A stretch of 64,000 bases of DNA from Nymphaea colorata (Eukaryota; Streptophyta; Magnoliopsida; Nymphaeales; Nymphaeaceae): the NCBI RefSeq assembly GCF_008831285.2, contig NC_045145.1, forward strand, positions 20,848,040 to 20,912,039. Reading direction: 5' to 3'. The position numbers and the translations under genes are program-made. Shown here piece after piece: positions 52,461 to 64,000 of the stretch. The notes below the pieces were generated by a model, which was not told the origin of the DNA, did no database searches, and saw nothing but the letters and a program-made list of their open reading frames with translations. Positions within the stretch are counted from its first letter, which is position 1, and each line of letters starts with the position of its first letter.

Positions 52461-54045
52461 CTGAGCGGTTAAATTTTAGTTGTTTTCAACGTAATAGTAA
52501 AATTTTCGTGAAAATGATAACGAGTGGGGTTAAATAGTCGAGCTCCATCGGCTCGAGCTCGACTCCTTTACAAAGTCCAGTTTTTGGTCGTGAGACACCA
52601 AAAACTACCTTTCCTTTATTTTTTTGGGTAATGCTGGTTGTTATTTTTGCCTTTTTCATATCAGGGAATTATTTAAAAACTGGTTATGAAACAAAAATGA
52701 TTACGTCAGAAAGAGATCCCAGAATTAGATCTGGTGATCAAATAAATAGAATTGTCGAACGCCAAGTACCTTGTCTCCACGTATCTGGTGACCCGACGTC
52801 CCTCAAAAATAAAAAACTAGAAATGACAAATATGTAAATTGATGACGTTTATAAGATGTGCAACAAATTGTTGTTCTAGCTGGCTCCTTTCACTTGGAGC
52901 ACCTTTGTTTTAAAAAAATTCATAAAACCCACGGGCCTGCACCAAAGTACGGAAGGTATACATGAACCCAAAAAATAAAAGAGACATTCTTAGCTTGAGT
53001 CAACATAGATAAATACGCACATCCCATAGATAAATGCAGTTTCCATGTAGCTAGATCCATTTTCTTAGTCCCTGTGAAACGGAAAAAGAATTTCACGTTC
53101 ATCTTTTTGTTTTCAGGAAAGGAAAGGAAGATTAGGGCAATAACCTCGATTGATACATCTGGCCACATTCTCTCTTTGCAGAAAAGGTCTCCGGGAAATG
53201 ATCAGGCTTCTTAGTGAAATAATAATAATAGCTAGAAACATGCCCTCGAGAAATGATCAGGCTTCATATTTATAAATAATAACTAAAAGTGCCTGGTTCA
53301 TCACCCAAGTGCCGACACATACAAAGACGTATCAATCAAAAAAAGGGCTCCAGAGTTCAAGCCCTTTTTCTCTTGGTGGTGTAAACGTAAATTGCAAACA
53401 AAGCTCAAAAGCTTCCATGCTTGGCATTGGCGGCTAGGTGTGTAGTCACATTGTTGGATCCCTAGAACTGGTCTCCTCTTCAATTAAATGGATGAGTTAT
53501 TTTTATTAAATAAAGCTATTTAACCTTCGAGTACAAAATGTATGAGAGAGATTGCGTGAAGGAGTCGCTCCAGTTGGTTCGAGAATCACCAGAGTCAGTT
53601 TGGTTCACCAGGAAACCCGGCTACAAGTCAAGGTTGGTCCGACTCATCCCTAACTAGGTCTGACTTAGCCCTTACTTTTTGTTCTTATTCGCTGGATTCA
53701 GGTTATTTTAAAACTCGGCCGAATTGATGAGTCAACTCACCAAGTCGATGAGTCAACTCCTTAACCCGGTGACCAGTCATCTACCAATCTGAGTCTGTTT
53801 CATGAGTTTGCCAACCATGCGGAGTACAAATAAAGGTTTAGTGTCCACTACTATGAGTATTGCGTTGTATTCATTCTTTCTCTCAAAAAACTCTTGATCT
53901 TCTTCAGCCTCCAACTTCTCCATCCTCTTCGTTTGTCAATACATAGGCTTATTTCTTGTGGTTAAGGAAACTATCTTACAAGTGGCATGTGTTCTCTTTC
54001 TCATTCTCTCTCCCTCTCTTTTAATTTGAATCCCTTAATTTGTGT
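52460..54045. other. Spacer, no gene seen
   Basis: No recognisable coding or structural feature beyond short low-complexity runs. Confidence 0.4.
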
Positions 54046-54047
54046 CA

Positions 54048-54372
54048 CTAAGGATTGCTCAAACTCGGCTCGAGCTTACTCGATTAAGCTCAAGCCGAAG
54101 ATTGGCTTGAGCCAAGCAAAGCCCACTTACCCATTTGAGCAATTTACCTTTTTTGATAATTTTGTTAGACTTATTTTATATATTTACTTTTTCGAGCTTA
54201 ACCGAGTTTAACCGTGCTGAACACACTTAACTCGAGCTTAACTCGTTTTGGTTGTCGAGTTCATTTCTTAAGTTGAACTCAATTCGTTTAATAAACGAGT
54301 CAAGTTCGAATCAAGTTTATCGAATGAATTCGAGTCGCTCAAATTTAGCTTGACTCCTTGAATAGCCCTACT
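54048..54372. mobile_element. Probable non-autonomous DNA transposon rich in 'gctcgag' words
   Basis: Starts near aggattgctcaaactcggctcgagc and ends near gcttgactccttgaatagccctac, whose complement gtagggctattcaaggagtc is partly inverted to the start. The interior repeats aactcgagcttaactcg-type words. Similar words occur at 1,910-2,150 and 50,110-50,220. I could not find a clear target duplication. Confidence 0.4.
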
Positions 54373-55455
54373 CATGAACTACGAGGAGTCATCACTCCTC
54401 ACCAACTCTCGAGAGAGTCAGGAGAGATCGAATCTCTTATTTTTCTAAACTGTGTGTTATATGAAAAATAAAAATGTTTTGTCAAGTTGTAAAACGACAT
54501 TCTCACCCCTATAAATAGGGCAAGGGTCATCAGTTTATGGTGCCTTTAAATGGAGTGTCAAGTTAAGCGTGCAGCAGATATGCACTGGGGTATTTTGGGG
54601 CTTTTTTTTTAAGTCTTTTCCAATCTTTTAACTTTTTCATTGCCTTTTTTATTCTTGCATAAAGATTCTTCTTTCTTCTGATGATGGGGATTTTGTCGTT
54701 ATAAAATATTATGCACAATTTTTTCTGCAGCAGAAAAGGTGCATATAACCAGTTTGGATCCCTGGATGGATTTCAAGTGAAGTAAGTCGCTCCCTTTGCT
54801 TCGTGCTTGAAGTGCTTGACATGCTCGCCTACGTGAGCTTTGTTTAAACCCTTTGTGCCCCGCTTTGTCGTGTTGTTTTTAACCGTGCTTGAGATATTTC
54901 TAAGGCATTTTATTTCGTTCGCTTACAATATCTGTTAAAGAAAAGTAATGTTTCTATCCTACGTTCATTTGTTTTCTCTTATCGAATTTATTAAGAACAC
55001 GCGCTTTTGATGCATAATATATATATATATATATATATAAGCAAAAAATGAAAGGGTTTGGTACGAGTTCAGTTATTACGTCCACCCGCACTGTCATTGC
55101 AGATTGTTGGCGTCGACTTCGTTGCTTTTTGAGCTGTTGGTAATCCACCTTATTTTAAGAACGAAGCTGTCATTTGCAATTATTTTTTTTTTTGCTCTTT
55201 GACGCTTTTATAGTTCTGTGAGTGCAAAAATGAAAAATCATTTGGACCTCCTTTATCGGATATCCATCACTTCCTGCATCAAGTACACTTTCTATTACTA
55301 GATCAACTTGCACCGTCTCACCATCAAGTATCCCTGGGGGTGGACCCATCTAAAACCAATTTAATTCTTTGTCAATGCATTGTAGCCGTCATAGCTGATG
55401 TACTATATAATTTTCATAACCAGTAGACAGGTCCTTTGAAGTTGACTTGATTTCA

Positions 55456-55530
55456 GAATCGATATGAACATACATGTAGTGTAGGAGTATGTGAATCGAT
55501 ATGAACATACATGTAGTGTAGGAGTATGTG
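55456..55530. repeat. Perfect 37-bp direct repeat, two units
   Basis: The unit begins gaatcgatatgaacatacat at 55,456 and again at 55,493 with no mismatch seen. Confidence 0.95.
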
Positions 55531-56507
55531 GTGGTGTTGAGTAATTTTAGTTGATTTTGGTCATTTAATTTGTTCATGTTCATTTCCACCCTCTATGAAG
55601 TCCTGTATATATATATATATAAACATTGTTGGACAAGTTAAATTAATACATGGCTGCCTATCAACTACCATTCATTCATCTCATCACAACGACAAATGCT
55701 TTGTAACGGGACCATCTGTAAGGTTAACCGTGTGCAGGATAAGATGCGAGTGGTGATCAGCGGTTGGGGTGGAGCGGCTGTATTGTTTTAAATGGTATGT
55801 CGGAACTACATTATAGGCCTAGCCCATAGCTTTGTAAATTCCGTTGTATTGGTGAAAAAAGTCCAGTAGGCGGTAATTTTTTTTTTTTTTTTTGTTGAGC
55901 TGGGCAGTAATTAGACCCATCAAATACAAGAAGAAATGTTTGATGAGCATTAAAAAAAACGAGTGAGAAAAATTAATACACAGAGAAGACAATGGTTAGA
56001 GGCAAACCAATACGTAAACAAATAAACCTTGCTTGATTGTGTGGGCAACTACCCACACAAGCCCAACAAGTGGCTGAACTACTCTTCGTAGGTTTTGCGG
56101 TAGGAAGGTTTTAGTGAGTCGAAGTTAAGATATCTGGCAGATTAAGAAGTCTTGAGGACATCTGAAGCCTGAATGGATGGCGCCAAAACCAGCAGGGCCC
56201 GTTGAAATTTTGTGCTTAAAAACGTGGTTTCGATGATATAGGCTTTTAGCACTAACTTGGTGTTGCCGAGGCCGGCTTTGATTCTTTTGAGAGTATACCA
56301 AATGCCCTTAGGAATTGTCTGACAATTGACGCACTGTACAAAGGTTTTATGAATCTACTCTAAAAAATTGATAAATTCATATAAAACTAGATGTCCAAAA
56401 ACATACACCAACGCTTTTTGGGGCAGATTTAGAAAAGACTTACAAACTGTTTCATTTTTCAAAGTGTTTTATGAATCTTTCCCTAATAAATAATTGGGCC
56501 AGGTTTA

Positions 56508-56576
56508 TGAAACACTGGAAGTATTCTTGTGTTTCATGAACATGAAACGCTGGAAGTATTCTTGTGTTTCATGAAC
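56508..56576. repeat. 34-bp direct repeat, two units
   Basis: atgaaacactggaagtattc at 56,508 and atgaaacgctggaagtattc at 56,542. Each unit also begins and ends with complementary words (atgaaac and gtttcat). Confidence 0.9.
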
Positions 56577-56599
56577 TTGCTTTTAATCTTTAGGGTTGA

Positions 56600-58600
56600 T
56601 TCATGAACACTTACAAATGTCCTTGTTCATTGGTTGTTTGATAACAATAACAATACGTTATTGTTTCTTACATCTGCTCCAACAATAATCCTAATTTTTT
56701 TGGATAGATATGGAACAACCACATACTGTTAGAGTTACTAAACAACACTTTAAGAAGTATTTCTTCATACGAATGTTGCTATAACATTTCTTTAATATGT
56801 TAAAAAAATTAGGACAGATTCACAATATTGCATAAGTTCTATCTAATTTTTAACCGCAACACATTGTTTCTATTACTAAATTCGTCCTTGGAAATTTAGA
56901 GAGAGTAGAATATTTTTATCAGCCTTACAGGCTAAAGGTAAGCCCGGGGAGCGGAGTGCTAGCAGTTCATGAGGGCCATGATCGGTTTCTCCATAGATGG
57001 AGAGAGTTCCTCATCTTTTTTGGCATATATTGACATCGGCAATAGCGTTTTCGTCTTGTGGGGAAGAGAGTTCTTTGTTATTTGGCTTGAGAACGTGACC
57101 GCCACATGCATGAAGCTGGGCTGCAATTCAAGGCTTCAAGCCGTGCTAAAATCTTATCAAAATGAGACGTCAATTCATGGCAATTATTGTTTCTCCTTTT
57201 TTTGGTCCTACGTACTCTTCATCATGGTATATTAATGTAGGCACTTTGAAAGACTAATGTGGCACATAGTTTGCTACCCAAAGGCATGCTGGTAGGAACA
57301 TTCTGTCGGGAAGCTACCGGAAAATTCTTCGGTAGCTCTCGAAATTGTGTGGTAGGCGGCCTGCCCTCTTTTTGCAGCACATGGTTTAGAGGACAACAGG
57401 TATATATATATATGGAACAGTCCGTTTCTCCCATGCTGATAGCGGCGCGCCCCCGAAAAATTGAAAAACTAAGAATGGAGGTACGTCACAGTAATCAATA
57501 ATATTACATAAGAAAGTTGATAAAGAATGTTGGTGAGAGATGTTCCACAACGTGAAGCTTCGCACGTGCTTGGTGTACGATGGGCCCATTTCTTCCTTCA
57601 TTCTGAATTCGATGTTCCACAAATTCAAGTGCCGCACATGCTTCTCTGACGGTCGGCCCACTTCGTCTCTCATTCTTTAATGCACGAAATCGGTGTCACC
57701 GATGACAAACAGCGACAGGATACGTGATCAAGTTGCGTGGCAAAAAATATACACTAAGGCTTCAAATTTTTATGAAATATATGCATTTTAGACTTTTTGG
57801 CATTTTCATAATCTTCTTTTTGTCTTTCTAAAAGATTTCATTTCTTACTTTGTCATAGATATTTTGATTATTACAAACTCATGCGCAATTTTTTATACAA
57901 GGAAGTGTATAAACTGCAGTCGGATATGTAGTAAGGCCTGTGTGTTCGGTCGCCCTCGTAGCTCACAAAAACGTCATTTTTTTGGCTGATAGTTGAAATT
58001 AATTAGGTTTGTGGAACGCTTAGAGGGTGATTGGACGACATCTTGGTTCTGTGAAAGCTTGGCTTTACAAAAACTAAGTTTAATGCGTTTTAAAAACCTT
58101 GTTATTTATTTATTTTGTTTTACAAATAAGTTTTGTCAAAAACTGGGTTTTGACGCCCAAACACACTAAAAGCATCTAAGCACCTCCTTAGTTTTTGAGG
58201 ACACAAAATTTTTTAAAATGAAATAAACTGGCCTGTTCTATGTGTTGACAAACAAGATGTCAGTTTTGTTAGTAATCCAAACACAAATATTGAGCCATGG
58301 ACTACACTAGTGGCCATTAGGGACCTTTTGGCTTTTTGAATAACCTCACATTCAAGAGTTCCAGATATGTATTGATGACGGTTATATGATCTTGAACTTC
58401 AAGTTATCTTGTGTCATGGTTCTCATGGGCCATATGTGTGTGTACTTGGCGTACGTGAAAATAGAATCTAAATGTTAGGCCAGACAGTCACACAGTTGGA
58501 GAATTAGAAGAAATGATCTGTTGAATTACATCCATGAGTCTCTTATACATATAGCAGTTTGCAAATTGAGAAACATCAGAAAGAGTCTGTCTAAACCAAT
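56600..58600. other. Spacer downstream of MYB-D
   Basis: Partial matches to 29,390-30,370 and 31,980-32,250 of block 1 (ctcatgggcc, cacattcaagagtt). No conserved frame is seen. Confidence 0.5.
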
Positions 58601-58626
58601 TAGACAGCAGCTCTTAATGTAAATGG

Positions 58627-59863
58627 TTAAGAATCGTTATCATCCTTCGTCCAGTCCCAAAGAAATGAATCGCAGAAGAAGTCGCCGAGTTCCTCATCGA
58701 GGAACCAATCTCCGGCTCCTCCTCCTCCTAGTGCAAATTGTTCTCCAGGCAGCGATGGCAGACTGCAGCTTGACGGCTCTGCAGCAACTGGTAACTGGCC
58801 TGCCATCTTCCCGCCGTCCAACGGCTGCGAAGAGCTGGGAGGGATGAGCCTTCGCTTGTTCCATGGTGAATACATCTCGCGCAGCAACTCACGCATTCTC
58901 TTGGAGATTCTGTGAGGTTGCGGCCTGTAGACGACCGTGCGAGGTGGAGGGGCTGCTGGGAGCTCCGCTGTAGCTGGTTTGCCTGAAACCCTTTTGGCCA
59001 AGTAAGAATTCCAGTAGTTCTTGACGTCGTTGGCTGTCCTCCCGAGCATCCTTCCCGCAATCAGCGACCATCTTCGTGTAAAATTCGAATGCTACAATTT
59101 GTTAGCCAAAATAAATGGAATCTTACTCCGAAATTGATCTGTGAAGAGGCTGGCCGTTCAACATCGTTAATTTTTTTTAAGAAAATGTAATCACACCAAT
59201 AGACAAAGAACATTCTAAGGCAGTAGATGAAGAAAAACAAATTTCTTCATTTTCCGGATTAAATCCTACAATTACATTATGTTATATTATATATACATAT
59301 ATATATTATACTGCCAAAGTTTGTGATTCTTTTGATAAATAAAAAAAACTTTGTTGTTTGACCTGTTAAAATTTAAAATGTTAAAATTTAACCTGTTTCC
59401 CAGTAGCCGATGCATCCTGACGATAAGGTCCTCCTCATCAATGGAAAACCTACCACGCTTGATGTTTGGACTTACATAGTTGAGCCATCTCAGCCTGCAA
59501 CTTTTACGACACCTTTCGAGCCCTGAAAATATCAATTCCGTCCAAATCTATCCATGTCAAAGAAACAAAATTTTTACTTTTTTGGGAAGCAGAAATCCAC
59601 GCTTGGACGTAGCTTGAGACAGTATGTTACCCCCACCTGCACCTTTTCTTGCTTGAAGACCTAAAGTATCGAAGGCGCCCTCACCACATCTCTACCTGAC
59701 GCTCAAAACATCAAACCAATGATTGTTTTCTCACAGACACTGGCCCAACCAGCTATACGAAGTTCTTTGAGGACTGAAGCACCTTTATTATTTATTAGTC
59801 AGCATTTTGAACCATCTATGTGCATGTGCCCACATTTCAATGGGTAAAGAAAATGAACAAGGA

Positions 59864-59897
<34 letters not shown>

Positions 59898-60562
59898 TTT
59901 AAAATTAAATATTAAAGAAAGGGGACAAAAAACAGACTCTAAAATTATATATGAAAGTATTTTTTCTACATTCTAACCTCATACGTATGATTTTAAGAGT
60001 GATTTGATGAAAACATATATTAAGTTTAGTAGTTTTTTTAGTAATGTTTTTACTAACCGAGAAATAAACAATTATTATAACGTTAAAAGTTTTGATAGCA
60101 GAAAATTTCAATTTTTTACAAAAAATAACTTGATCTTAAGCAAGATTTGTATAAGATTAGTGTTTAAAACTACATTAAGAGGTTCACAGTTTATTTAAAA
60201 AACATTTTAATACAAATTTAATTTTAGAGGTTAGATCCTTCCCCTTACCCAAGTGGTCCAATAACCTTTTTCAACATCAAGTTTTCAAATCAAATCTAGC
60301 AAGGCCAAAAGGAACTCTAGGTGAGCTTGTTGTTACAGGAGTGAAGAAGAAGGAAGCTAAAGCTAGAGATGGACGATGGGGACTTGCCTGCTCTTTGTGG
60401 AACAAGGTGCCACTTTCCCTCCCCATACTTCTCCACGCACTTCTTGAGCAAGCAATCTTCCTCCTTGCTCCATGCACCTCTCCTTATATCCGCAGCACCT
60501 GCAGCGGCACTACTGCGGACGGCTGCCGGAGCCATTGCCAAGCGCCTCTCTCGTTTTGGCAC
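58627..60562 (-). CDS. MYB-D: R2R3-MYB activator, subgroup 6 (anthocyanin type)
   Basis: Exons 60388..60562, 59393..59522 (130 nt) and 58627..59071 give 249 aa, intact. R2 and R3 tryptophans, the bHLH-contact signature and the A-N-D-V motif (115-118) are all present. The C-terminal box V-Y-R-P-Q-P-H-R is the closest of the four copies to the KPRPR box of anthocyanin MYBs. The acidic tail ends [17 protein letters not shown]. The residue after IKRG is Arg, the most ordinary of the four. There is a Lys to Glu change at the start of exon 2 (GLERC, E61) and NYV instead of NYL. Intron 1 is 865 nt with a GC donor; intron 2 is 321 nt and the shortest. Its partner is MYB-C, but unlike C it keeps the usual DNA-binding residues. 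Confidence 0.92.
60386..60387 (-). other. GC splice donor of MYB-D intron 1
   Basis: The exon ends GCAG and the intron begins GCAAGT. The acceptor lies at 59,523-59,524. Confidence 0.85.
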
Positions 60563-60610
60563 TTCTCTCTATGCCTCACTTTGCAGGCAGAAAATTAAGT
60601 GGGAGCTTTC

Positions 60611-60621
60611 ACATAAATAGG
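60611..60621 (-). promoter_or_regulatory. TATA-like box of MYB-D
   Basis: On the minus strand it reads CCTATTTATGT, about 50 nt before the ATG. Confidence 0.55.
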
Positions 60622-60649
60622 CAGTGGCTGCATCTCTAGCTTTGCATGT

Positions 60650-61987
60650 CCGGTTTGGACTAAAAGTGCATGTAATAGTTACGTTACACGCCCTTGTAGG
60701 TGGGCGTTGCTTTGTCTGCGACACCACACGTTGGATATATATGCATTCAACGCCCACAAGCGTATTCTACGAAAAGCAGTGATAAAAGAAATGGTAATTT
60801 AACGCTAATATATCACGTTCATTTTAAAAAGTGGTTAATTTTGAGCTCATCTAAATACCTTTATCTTTAAACTGGGTGAGCAAGAGGAGAATCCCATGTA
60901 CCACACAGGTGATAGGAAAGTCTCTTCCTTTTGCTGTCTTTAATGTCTAGAAACACATCTACATTTGGATGAACTTACTGTTACTCCTTTCAACTCAAAA
61001 TTACCGTCTAAAAAAATAATGCCCACATAAATCAAATTCACAACCAGACTATACCTAGATTCTCATTAGCCTGGACCAGCTACGCCTTCTTGTCTCATCT
61101 CTATCAAAGAAATGAATGAGTAAGCTGCAATCGCGGTGGTTGTCCACTGCCCGTACATGCCTTACAGATAGGTCAGAAATGCCATGCTGTCGCCCCTTTA
61201 ACAGGGAGATGGGTAGTCAAGTTTTTGGGATCTGACGATCGGCAGTATAAAGATATTGGCGAGGAGAAAGTTTGATCATGGAGAAGAAGAAGCAAACAAC
61301 GATGTTCAATAATTTGGAAGATCTCCTCCAAAAGAAGAGCTCTCGTTAGTTAACTTGGATATGCTAATCCAGTTTCTGACATGATGAACCATGGGTTTAG
61401 ATTCATAGATAGACGAGGTACGATGGTGTTTTGCTCGATTATATATGACGCCTGCAGATCAAGATTGGACTAATTCAGAAAGCAGAGATGTAAATAAGTC
61501 ACTTCAATTATGAATCCAATTGAATTCCAAAGCCCGCATTGGACGCACAAAAGTGAGACTTTATTTACATATTAAAATAGTGAAACGAAAGTTCTTTCGC
61601 TAATTGCAAAAGATTTAAAGATCGATGCCCCCTGTATCGGACGTATAATGTAGTCTCTATGCTTCGTTGACCCACGCATCCATCAACATCCCAGTCTCTC
61701 TCTCTCTCTCCCTCAAGTTTTAGTAGTGTTCATGCATGTTTCACCTCTTCCTTCTTAACCCTTCAACATTGAATCGATCAGATACTTATGGTCAGAGAAG
61801 CCATTTAATCGCCGTAAAGATTATCTCCCCTTTACCAGCAAATGTTGAGAAATTTTGCCGCTAGTGTGATAGCACAAAACCCCAGGCTAGTACGCGGGAT
61901 TCGGCCGAGAATTTTAGGGCCATTAATGGCATTCAATTTGAAGAGGAGGCACAATTGAAAGGACAAAACGTTGACAGGCCACCCACT
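60650..61987. other. Upstream spacer of MYB-D, end of block 2
   Basis: 60,650-61,280 has no match upstream of MYB-C, where only about 100 bp occupies the place. 61,290-61,987 matches block 1. No gene seen. Confidence 0.65.
60691..60703 (-). promoter_or_regulatory. AC-type MYB element upstream of MYB-D
   Basis: On the minus strand it reads CCACCTACAAGGG, the ACCTAC core shared with MYB-A. The corresponding DNA is missing from the MYB-C promoter. Confidence 0.4.
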
Positions 61988-61989
61988 GA

Positions 61990-62950
61990 AATCATTTATA
62001 GACACTGGGCAAATAACCGCTTGCACAATTATGTGGCCCTTCCTGGTAAAGGAAAACTTCATATTAAAGAAAAGAAAAAAATGTGCTAAGAAAGGTGTGA
62101 CACAATTGGTAAGCAGTCAGTCGCGTGCTCAAATCTCTACTTATGTAAGCCAATACATGTCAAGACTAGGGAACGAGTTAGCCTTCGAGTGAAGAAGGGG
62201 ACTTTATTTTTGGAGGAGCAACAATGTCTCTTAGCGAGGGATGGTTCCTTTCAAGTAAAACAAACATGAATCAAGTACTAAGCGGTAGCTGCTAACCCTG
62301 TAGATATTCTTCCCCACCCAACATGGTTAAAACCTACATGTGCACTATTTCTCATCGAACAAATGACAGGCGACTTCAGACGTTCAAGGAAATCCTGCAG
62401 ATAACCAATGGCAAAGTCATAATTGTTTAACCGTGGCACACTTGTGTTAGTAACACAAATTTGGTGTGGGCATTACATATAATTTTAAAATCGTACAAAT
62501 GTGACGTTGAGACCTTGTAATGCGATTTTTGATGGGTTGGTGTGGGCAGTGGCCCACTCCTCAACCAACAAGTAGCTCTGCTATTACAGATAACGTTTAG
62601 GTCTACCAGGGATCCCCTTCTGGCCTTGGGAATACCTTTTCTTTCTTTTCTTTATGACTAGTTGATTAGTTTTTTTGTTTACTTTTTTTAATAAAAGGTC
62701 CTCACAACAGTGTTTGCTCAGAATTAGTGTCTTCCTAACTACAATAATTTTTTGCCTTTTGGTGCTCGACGGACCTAGTGACTGGTTGGCCGTATGTCTA
62801 GGACTAGCGTAGGGCCAAGCCAGACGGACCCAGTGCCTGGTTGGCCTAACCATGTAGGCCCGGTTGGGCCTGGGCTTGGTCTATTATCCAACTGTTTATT
62901 CATGTGCTCGCCAGGTCAGGGTTTAAATTAATTGGCTGTAGGCAGAATCT
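61990..62950. other. Spacer right of the duplication
   Basis: No gene recognised. Around 62,760-62,870 the words ggacccagtgcctggttggc and ggacctagtgactggttggc form an imperfect repeat about 60 bp apart. Confidence 0.4.
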
Positions 62951-63725
62951 TATGGTCCAGTAACCACCCATACACAAATGCTTCAAGAAAACATCTGGAG
63001 TGAGACGTTATCCCACCACCCAAATGGAAGCCCTTTCTTTTGTCTTTAGGTGTAGCTATACCAGTCAAGATATGTAAAATGAGAGGCTATCGTCCCACCC
63101 ACATGAAAGCCCTTTCTTTTGTCCTTAGGTGTGGAGATAGAACAATATCATTCGAGATATCTAAAGTGAGAGGTTATCCCGCCGCCCAAATGAAAACCTT
63201 TTCTTTTGTCCTTAGGTGTAAAGATACAACAATGCCAGTCGAGATATCCAAAGTGAGAGGTCATCCCACCGTCCAAATGGAAACCCTTTCTTTTGTTCTT
63301 AGGTGTATAGATACAACGATACCAGTCGAGATATCCAAAGTGAGAGGTCATCCCACTGCCCATATGGAAACCCTTTCTTTTGTCCTTAGGTGTAGAGCTA
63401 CAACTATACCAGTGAGTGGATGTCCACATGCTTCTTTTGTCCTTAGGTGTAGAGATACAATGATACCATTCGAGATATCTAAAGTGAGAGGTCATCCCAC
63501 CGCCCAATTGAAAACCCTTTCTTTTGTCTTTAGGTGTAGAGCTACAACTATATCGGTGGGATGTCCACATACTTCTTTTGTCCTTAGGTGTAGAGATACA
63601 ACAATACCAGTCGAGATATCTAAAGTGAGAGGTCATCCCACCGCCCAAATGAAAACATTTTCTTTTGTCTTTAGGTGTAGAGCTACAACTATACCAGTCA
63701 GTGGGATGTCCACATGCTTCAACTT
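62950..63725. repeat. Minisatellite, about 85-bp units with shorter variants
   Basis: ttcttttgtccttaggtgta (or with one change) recurs at about 63,033, 63,115, 63,200, 63,286, 63,374, 63,431, 63,517, 63,572 and 63,659. Full units are about 82-89 bp and short units about 55 bp. Between them are atacaacaataccagtcgag and gtgagaggtcatcccaccgc. Because units keep the frame, the array is open for over 230 codons on both strands. I regard these frames as by-products. Confidence 0.9.
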
Positions 63726-63865
63726 GCACGTATACACTCACTCCACTTTTTATTATAAAAGTATAGCCTTTTGCTTGCCAGATTGAGGACCGGCTGCATA
63801 GCGTTCTGACTTCAAAACAAATAAATTTTTGTTTATTTAATATGAATTTCAACCGAATATTTCAC

Positions 63866-63985
63866 GAGTCAAAAAGTGTCGTAAAGTTGCCGGCTGAGGT
63901 GGCTCAACTATCAAGTCCAAACATCAAACCTGGCACGTTTTCAACCGATGAAGTGGACCTGATCATCAGAAAATGCAAGTCAAAG
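63866..63985 (+). pseudogene. MYB exon-2 remnant, opposite strand
   Basis: The plus-strand sequence matches exon 2 of the four MYB genes. It runs from a decayed acceptor and GLKRC-equivalent (gagtcaaaaagtgtcgtaaa) through ggctgaggtggctcaactat, caagtccaaacatcaaa and ttttcaaccgatgaagtgga to ctgatcatcagaa. Single-base deletions near 63,885 and 63,910 shift the frame, and IKRG has become IKPG. It breaks down where MHRLLGNR should follow. No first exon is seen upstream, where the minisatellite lies. The window ends before a third exon could appear. Confidence 0.82.
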
Positions 63986-64000
63986 TAGAACTAGTGAGGA

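Overview
The window is nuclear DNA of a flowering plant. The evidence is spliced genes with GT-AG (and GC-AG) introns, a plant PLS-class PPR gene, a plant GPI-anchored lipid-transfer gene, R2R3-MYB genes with the plant-specific exon layout, and AT-rich spacers full of long (AT)n/(CT)n arrays and decayed retroelements. I cannot fix the species; an early-diverging angiosperm such as a water lily is only a guess from general style.

Left part (1-18,240), single-copy: a 3-unit tandem repeat (about 0.6-1.2 kb), a two-exon GPI-anchored lipid-transfer protein gene (1,610-3,299, minus), about 7 kb with no recognisable gene, an intact intronless PPR-E gene (10,600-12,732, minus), and exons of a PUS7-like RNA pseudouridine synthase (13,593-16,180, minus) that lacks a middle exon and the catalytic part.

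Main part (18,241-61,987): a tandem segmental duplication. Block 1 (about 18,241-35,983) and block 2 (about 36,012-61,987) each carry two minus-strand R2R3-MYB genes in the same order. Block 1 has MYB-A (20,678-22,852) and MYB-C (32,251-35,090). Block 2 has MYB-B (40,816-43,204) and MYB-D (58,627-60,562). A pairs with B and C pairs with D, so an ancestral A/C pair arose first and the whole pair was then copied. All four have three intact exons (second exon exactly 130 nt), proteins of 249-253 aa, the bHLH-contact signature in R3 and the A-N-D-V type R3 motif typical of the anthocyanin-activating subgroup 6 (PAP1/MYB75-like). All four also use a GC donor in intron 1. The blocks differ by later insertions and deletions: a copia retrotransposon with nested short LTR-like copies (block 2, 36.9-40.2 kb; reduced to remnants in block 1), a 4 kb insertion (43.47-47.54 kb), a Mutator-type MITE in block 1 with the empty site preserved in block 2, and minisatellite-rich DNA in block 1 (27.3-29.2 kb).

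Right flank (62-64 kb): a minisatellite whose degenerate units happen to be open on both strands, followed at the very end by a frameshifted MYB exon-2 remnant on the plus strand. That makes five MYB traces, one inverted.

Taken together, this looks like an expanding cluster of candidate anthocyanin-type MYB activators, with copy-specific changes in DNA-binding residues and promoters.
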